Assembly: GCA_963760715.1 (NCBI GenBank)
Contig: CAVXDY010000003.1
Coordinates: 434,001 to 498,000, forward strand
Length of the DNA stretch: 64,000 nucleotides
Origin: CAVXDY01 sp963760715
GTDB lineage: Bacteria; Actinomycetota; Thermoleophilia; Miltoncostaeales; Miltoncostaeaceae
Direction: 5' to 3'
Shown: in pieces, positions 59,826-64,000 of the stretch
Position numbering within the stretch: position 1 is the first letter of the stretch
How the letters are laid out: the number at the start of each line of letters is the position of its first letter
Program-made: the position numbers and the translations under genes
Notes under the pieces: generated by a model
Databases searched by the model: none
The model's input: only the letters and a program-made list of their open reading frames with translations
What the model was told of the DNA's origin: nothing

Positions 59826-60573
59826 GTGGACGCGGTGTTCAGAGCCCTGGCCGATCCGACCCGGCGGAGCCTGCTCGACGAGCTCTTCCGTGAGGACGGG
59901 CAGACGCTGAGCGCGCTCGTGGAGAGCTTCTCCATGACGCGCTTCGGCGTGATGAAGCACCTGAAGCAGCTCGAGGAGGCCGGCCTGGTCGTCACCAGGC
60001 GGCGCGGCCGCGAGAAGCTCCACTTCCTGAACCCGGTTCCGATCCGGCTCGTCCACGACCGCTGGGTGAGCAAGTACGCCGAGCCCTGGGCCGCCGCGCT
60101 CAGCGGGCTCAAGGACAAACTGGAGAGTCCCATGGAGAAGGTTTTCGAGATCTACATCCGCACGACCCCGGAGCGCCTCTGGGAGGCGATCACCGATCCC
60201 GAGATCCGGAGCAAGTACAACTTCGGCGCCCGGCATGAGCTCCGACTGGACGCCCGGCTCGCGCTACGAGATGCGGGCCGGCGACATGCTCCTGGGCGAG
60301 GGCGAGAACCTCGAGGTCGACCCGCCGCGCCGGCTGGTGCAGACGATGGTCGCCCTGTGGAGCGACGACGTGAAGAGCGAGGGCACCTCGCGGATCACCT
60401 GGGAGATCGAGCCGGTCGCCGACTCCTGCCGCCTGACCGTCACCCACGACCAGTTGCGCGAGGGTGCGAACAACGAGCTCTACGGCGGTTGGCCGATGAT
60501 CCTCTCCGGCCTGAAGACGTGGCTCGAGACGGGCGAGCTGCTGACCACGCCGGGGTCGCTGATGTACACCTGA
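59826..60573 (+). CDS. ArsR-type regulator fused to an SRPBCC (AHSA1-like) domain, apparent frameshift near 60230
   Basis: Residues about 1-90 are an ArsR winged helix (VFRALADPTRRSLLDELF, MTRFGVMKHLKQLEEAGLVV, RRRGREKLHFLNP). Residues about 100 onward are an SRPBCC/AHSA1 domain (VFEIYIRTTPERLWEAITDP). After KYNFGA the frame becomes Arg-rich, while the other gives MSSDWTPGSRYEMRAGDML and runs to TGA 60573. One extra C in GCCCGGC (60229-60231) explains it, and the span is one base over a multiple of three. ArsR-SRPBCC pairs are common, often as neighbours; here they are one protein. The VOC gene follows, probably controlled together. Confidence 0.8.
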
Positions 60574-60658
60574 GCCGGACCCGGGCGCGCGGCGCGCCCC
60601 CGTGGTGTTCCGTGGGCGCGCCGCCTCTCCCCCTGACCAGCGAATCCGAGGAGCCGCG

Positions 60659-61048
60659 ATGAGCACCGCCACCTCCCTGATCACGGGCGTCGACTTCGTC
60701 TGCATCCCGACGCGTGACCACGACCGAGCCGTCGCGTTCTACGGCGAGACGCTCGGCCTCGAGCGCCGCAAGCGGTGGGGCGACATGCCCGCGACGGAGT
60801 TCCAGGCCGGCAACCTCACGCTCGCCGTGATGGACCCGACCGCCTTCGGCCAGCCGGAGGCGCGCGCCAACAGCGTGCCGATCGCGCTGCAGGTCGACGA
60901 CGTCGAGGCGGCGCGCACCGCGCTCGAGGCGAAGGACGTCACCTTCTCGGTCGAGCTGCTGGACTCGGGCGTCTGCCACCAGGCCTTCTTCAGCGACCCC
61001 GACGGCAACCCCCTGATCCTGCACCACCGCTACGCGCCCGGCGGCTGA
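60659..61048 (+). CDS. VOC family (glyoxalase/dioxygenase fold) protein
   Basis: A 129-residue vicinal-oxygen-chelate protein: VDFVCIPTRDHDRAVAFYGE at the start, IALQVDDVEAARTALEAKDV in the second betaalphabetabetabeta half and FFSDPDGNPLILHHRYAP at the end. The usual first His of the metal site (often HxxxxxxD) is Cys-Ile-Pro here, so metal binding is uncertain. GAGGAG is six bases before ATG 60659. It is 86 bases after the ArsR-SRPBCC gene and likely in its regulon. Confidence 0.85.
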   Translation: MSTATSLITGVDFVCIPTRDHDRAVAFYGETLGLERRKRWGDMPATEFQAGNLTLAVMDPTAFGQPEARANSVPIALQVDDVEAARTALEAKDVTFSVELLDSGVCHQAFFSDPDGNPLILHHRYAPGG

Positions 61049-61074
61049 ATCGCAGGCCGGCGCCAGTCCGCCGA

Positions 61075-62034
61075 TCAGGCCAGGAAGACGCGGAGATCCT
61101 CGGCGTCGGAGGCGGCCTGACGCCGGCCCATCGCGATCGCGTCGGGTACCGCCGCCGGGTCCATCAGCGTCGCGACGTCCACCGACTCGGGATGGCGGTG
61201 GACGACCTCGCTGCCCGAGGCGCGCAGGGCGGCGAGCTCGGCCTCGTGGGTGCCCGGCCCCGTGGTCATCATCCCCTCGGTCAGGCCCGCGCCATCGGTG
61301 AGGCCCAGCACCACGACGCGCCCGCTGCCCGCGAGCAGGTCGAGGTGGGTGCCGGTGCCGCTGACGCCGCCGTCCATGCAGCGGCGGTCGCCCACCTGCT
61401 GCGGGGCGAAGAGCCCCGGCACCGCGCTGCTCGCGGCGACGACCCGGGCGATGCCGACGCGAGCCGTCGCGGTGACGACGCACCGCTCGCCCGTGAGGGC
61501 GTCGACGCAGGTGAGCCACAGCCCGGGCGACGGCCACCGGCGTGACGCCAGGATCAGGGCGGCGTTGCGCACCATCACCGAGGCGGCGGGCGTCTGCGCC
61601 GCCAGCGCCGCGTGACCGATGGCCCGGATGGTCTCCGGCTCGGCGTCCGCGGCCGCGGTGAACAGGTCGACCGCCCGCCGCTGGCTCGGGTGGAGATCGC
61701 CCGACGGAGCGAGCGCGCCGAGCAGCCTGGGCACCCTCCCCAGCACCGACAGCGTCCGCCGGAAGCGGCCGAGGTGACCGGCCTCGAGCAGGGAGGCCAC
61801 GAGGGATCCGGCGGACGTGCCCACGACGCGCTCGGCCGCGCCGAGGTCGATACCCCGTTCCGCCAGCTCGTGCAGATACGACACCTGCCAGGCGACGAAG
61901 AAGACCCCTCCCCCACCGAGTGACACGCCGAGCCGCAGGCCGGCGCCGCGGCGTGCCTCGAAGTCCCGCGGAACGGCCAGACCGTCGGGCGGCGGCGCGG
62001 GGAGCGGCGGGTGAGGAGCGGTCGGGTCGGTCAT
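61075..62034 (-). CDS. Patatin-like phospholipase family protein
   Basis: A 319-residue lipid acyl hydrolase. The oxyanion Gly-rich loop is LGGGGVFFVAW (about 37), the nucleophile elbow GTSAGS (Ser about 74) and the dyad Asp is in DGGVSGTGTHLD (about 215), so the Ser-Asp dyad is complete. The N-terminal 30 residues are Pro-rich. No signal peptide is seen. ATG 62034 has GAGGGA upstream. It is convergent with the VOC gene and divergent from the NTF2-like gene (229 bases between). Confidence 0.85.
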   Translation of the reverse strand: MTDPTAPHPPLPAPPPDGLAVPRDFEARRGAGLRLGVSLGGGGVFFVAWQVSYLHELAERGIDLGAAERVVGTSAGSLVASLLEAGHLGRFRRTLSVLGRVPRLLGALAPSGDLHPSQRRAVDLFTAAADAEPETIRAIGHAALAAQTPAASVMVRNAALILASRRWPSPGLWLTCVDALTGERCVVTATARVGIARVVAASSAVPGLFAPQQVGDRRCMDGGVSGTGTHLDLLAGSGRVVVLGLTDGAGLTEGMMTTGPGTHEAELAALRASGSEVVHRHPESVDVATLMDPAAVPDAIAMGRRQAASDAEDLRVFLA

Positions 62035-62263
62035 GACGTCCCTCTCGAGGCGGCTCGGCCGGCGTCGGTCGCGGGCCATCGCCCACCGGAACCGGCGGTG
62101 GACGCTACACAACGCGTCGCCGCCTTCGGGGCATCGTGGCTCGCGAAGGGAGCGGAATGGAGGGTGCTCGTCCGACGGCCCCGGCCGTCCAGCGGCGGAG
62201 CGCTCGAGGAGCTGGGGCTGCGAGCCGTTGCCGTGGGCCCGGGCCCCGGCGTATGTTCGCCCC

Positions 62264-62680
62264 ATGGGCGACCCCCGCGCCGTGATGGAGCGGCTGACCG
62301 CTGCGCAGAACGCGCACGATCTGGAGGGGATGCTCGCCTGCTTCCACGAGGACTACCGCAGCGAGCAGCCGCTGTTTCCGGCCCGGACCTTCCACGGAAG
62401 CGCCCAGGTGCGCGCCAACTGGTCGGCGCTGCTCGAGGCGATCCCCGACTTTCACGCCGAGATCCTCCGGTCGGCGGTCGATGGAGACGCCATCTTCGTG
62501 GAGATCCACTGGACGGGAACCAAGGCCGACGGCACGCCGCTTGACGAGCGTGGTGTCGTCATCATGGGCATCCGCGACGACCGCGTCGCGTGGGGGCGTT
62601 TCTACGTCGACGAGGTCGAACGCGAGAGCGCCGACATCGACGCCGTTGTCCGCCGAATGGCGGGTACCGAAGACCGCTAG
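62264..62680 (+). CDS. SnoaL/NTF2-like protein
   Basis: A 138-residue cone-fold protein: VMERLTAAQNAHDLEGMLAC, FHEDYRSEQPLFPARTFHG and IHWTGTKADGTPLDERGVVI, then RFYVDEVERE. This is the ester-cyclase/SnoaL-like pattern (FxGxxxVRxNW, here FHGSAQVRANW). The substrate is unknown. ATG 62264 lies six bases after TATGTT, so it is probably leaderless. It converges on the membrane protein at the right edge. Confidence 0.8.
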   Translation: MGDPRAVMERLTAAQNAHDLEGMLACFHEDYRSEQPLFPARTFHGSAQVRANWSALLEAIPDFHAEILRSAVDGDAIFVEIHWTGTKADGTPLDERGVVIMGIRDDRVAWGRFYVDEVERESADIDAVVRRMAGTEDR

Positions 62681-62726
62681 CGCCGACGATGGACGCGCGG
62701 CGGCAGCGCGCGTTGCTCGCGGATGC

Positions 62727-64000
62727 TCATCCGGCAGACGCTGTCGCCGGGCATCGGTCACCGCCGATCAGGCTGTCGATGATCCCGTCGGCCGACACCT
62801 CGAAGCGGAGGACGACCAGGCCGGGTGCCCGCGTCCGCAGGAGCGTCCCCCAGGGCGCCCGGGGCGCGACGCATGCCGGTCCTGTCACCGTCCAGTACGG
62901 GGTGTAGGTGAGGCGCAGGCGGTAGGTCCCGGCCCGCCGGATCCGGATCGTGACCGACTGCGGATCGAGCGCGACGATGCGGGCGCCCTGCGCCGGCGTC
63001 GCGATCGGCGTCGCGTGCGGCACCTCGTAGACCTTCCAGTGCGGCAGCCGGGCGACCTGCGGAAGGACGCCCCCGCGGTGCACGAGCAGGGCCTCGGCGC
63101 GGGCGCTCGTGTCGCGGTGGGCGTCGGGCAGGAGCACGTAGCGCACGCCCATGTCCCTCAACCACGCCAGGTAGGAGCGGCGCGACAGCGGTCCGTAGAG
63201 GGCGGCGTTCTGCGGCCAGTCGTCCTGCCGGAACCAGCCCCGGGCCAGCGGGATGCCGTGCGCCGGCAGGCGGTAGGACTCCCACTTGCCCGCGGTGGCG
63301 ACCACCTCGACGCGGTGCCCGGGGTCCCCGTGGCGTGCGAGGAACGCGGCCGCGGGAGCCCAGAAGGCCTCGTCGGCAACGGCCGGGGCCGCCGCATCGG
63401 CGCGCCCTTGGTACACCAGGTACGAGCCCTGCCAGGCGAGCGCGAGCGCGAGGACGGGAAGGACCGCGGCGTACGGACGGAACCGCCGCGCGGCCATCGG
63501 CACCAGCAGCATCGGCGCCGCCATGTAGATCGCCAGGCGCGCGGAGTTGCCGCCGACCGTCGAGGGGACCGCGAGGATGACCGCCCCCAGAGCGGCGTAG
63601 GCCGCGAACGTCCACCGCAGGACGCGATGCCCGGGGAGCCTCCAGCAGAGCGCGAGACCCGCCGCGCAGACAAGACCGATCTCGACCGTTTCAGGAACGC
63701 CGCTGGGGTAGCGGGCGCCCGCGCGGCCGAAGGCGAGCTGCATCAGGAGCTGCGCGACCGCGACCCCGCCGATACCGACGGCCCCGATCACGAGTCGGGG
63801 CTCCCGCCACCAGCGAGCGCTGCTCAGACCGGCGGCGGTGAGCGGCACCAGCACGAAGAGGAGCGCCAGGGGGCTCGATGCCGAGCAGAGGAGGAGCAGC
63901 GCGACCGCGGCCGTCATGCGGCGGACCTGGAGCGCCCAGAGCGCGGCGAGGCCGAAGCCGGTGCCGAGCATGAAGGGCCACTGTCCGTAGAGGATGGGCG
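62727..64000 (-). CDS. Multi-pass membrane protein (glycosyltransferase-like), 5' end outside the window
   Basis: At least 424 residues; the frame is open to the right edge (GQWPFMLGTGFGLAALWALQ near the edge), so the start is outside and Met at 63971 is not it. Residues in the window up to about 190 hold some six hydrophobic segments, then an extracytoplasmic part (ASSP, RHGDPGHRVEVVATAGKWES, RDMGVRYVLLPDAH) and a C-terminal beta-domain. This layout fits lipid-linked-sugar glycosyltransferases or related actinobacterial envelope proteins, with the catalytic N-terminus not visible. The end is at 62727. Confidence 0.62.
   Translation of the reverse strand, partial: PILYGQWPFMLGTGFGLAALWALQVRRMTAAVALLLLCSASSPLALLFVLVPLTAAGLSSARWWREPRLVIGAVGIGGVAVAQLLMQLAFGRAGARYPSGVPETVEIGLVCAAGLALCWRLPGHRVLRWTFAAYAALGAVILAVPSTVGGNSARLAIYMAAPMLLVPMAARRFRPYAAVLPVLALALAWQGSYLVYQGRADAAAPAVADEAFWAPAAAFLARHGDPGHRVEVVATAGKWESYRLPAHGIPLARGWFRQDDWPQNAALYGPLSRRSYLAWLRDMGVRYVLLPDAHRDTSARAEALLVHRGGVLPQVARLPHWKVYEVPHATPIATPAQGARIVALDPQSVTIRIRRAGTYRLRLTYTPYWTVTGPACVAPRAPWGTLLRTRAPGLVVLRFEVSADGIIDSLIGGDRCPATASAG

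Noticed and set aside
1..64000. tRNA, rRNA, insertion sequence, integrase or attachment site
   Set aside because: I looked for tRNA-like cloverleaf ends, rRNA landmarks, transposase motifs and flanking repeats and saw none that I could support.

Overview
The window (about 70% GC or more, dense divergent and convergent gene pairs, GTG starts common, no sigma-54-type promoter seen) looks like chromosomal DNA of a high-GC actinobacterium. Several secreted proteins end in Cys-containing beta modules that I associate with the class Thermoleophilia (Solirubrobacterales and relatives); that placement is an inference from protein style, not from a marker gene. There are no rRNA or tRNA genes, no CRISPR array, no transposase and no prophage. 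No stretch above about 230 bases is left without a gene or gene remnant.

Layout. 1-8.1 kb: 3'-partial mutS2, a shortened AI-2E-type permease, ppk2, a secreted copper-radical (galactose/glyoxal) oxidase, and a divergent membrane-protein/SDR pair fired from back-to-back -10 boxes. 7.9-13.2 kb: a PadR regulator with a small coiled-coil partner, two membrane proteins, PhoU, a PAS-GAF-GGDEF diguanylate cyclase and a crotonase. 13.2-22.4 kb: 5'-3' exonuclease, a MazEF-like remnant, typA, zwf, then small regulator/enzyme units (MarR and cupin; HxlR and MaoC; LuxR divergent from NTF2-like and cupin) and the tail of a lost ABC-2-type membrane protein. 22.5-25.8 kb: secreted proteins (NHL, FecR-like, M23), the last two apparently cut at a common junction.

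25.9-38.6 kb is the metabolic core. A phosphoribosyltransferase-hydrolase fusion and an erythromycin-esterase family protein are followed, after a divergent baeRF-type gene, by a six-gene tandem acoX-acoA-acoB-acoC-fdhB-fdhA. It couples an acetoin-dehydrogenase-like complex without its E3 to an NAD-linked molybdenum/tungsten formate dehydrogenase. 38.6-47.7 kb holds an epimerase-cupin-epimerase cassette, a decarboxylase-hydrolase fusion, a LAL-type LuxR regulator, a PAP2 protein and an MFS exporter. 47.8-64 kb holds a large secreted beta-propeller protein, two decayed hydrolase genes, an orphan pilin, an ion channel, Hsp20, a DMT transporter, a Gly-rich beta-helix protein, an ArsR-SRPBCC fusion, a VOC protein, a patatin-like lipase and a membrane protein running off the right edge.

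Two cross-cutting patterns stand out. First, at least ten genes begin 6-8 bases after a TANNNT box, so leaderless mRNAs appear to be the normal design, and two regulators (PadR, ArsR) have a palindromic operator lying in the -35/-10 spacer. Second, seven genes each need exactly one inserted or deleted base to restore the family reading frame, and several others carry larger deletions. This points either to base-level indel errors in the assembly or to ongoing decay, and the gene models below say where the break lies.
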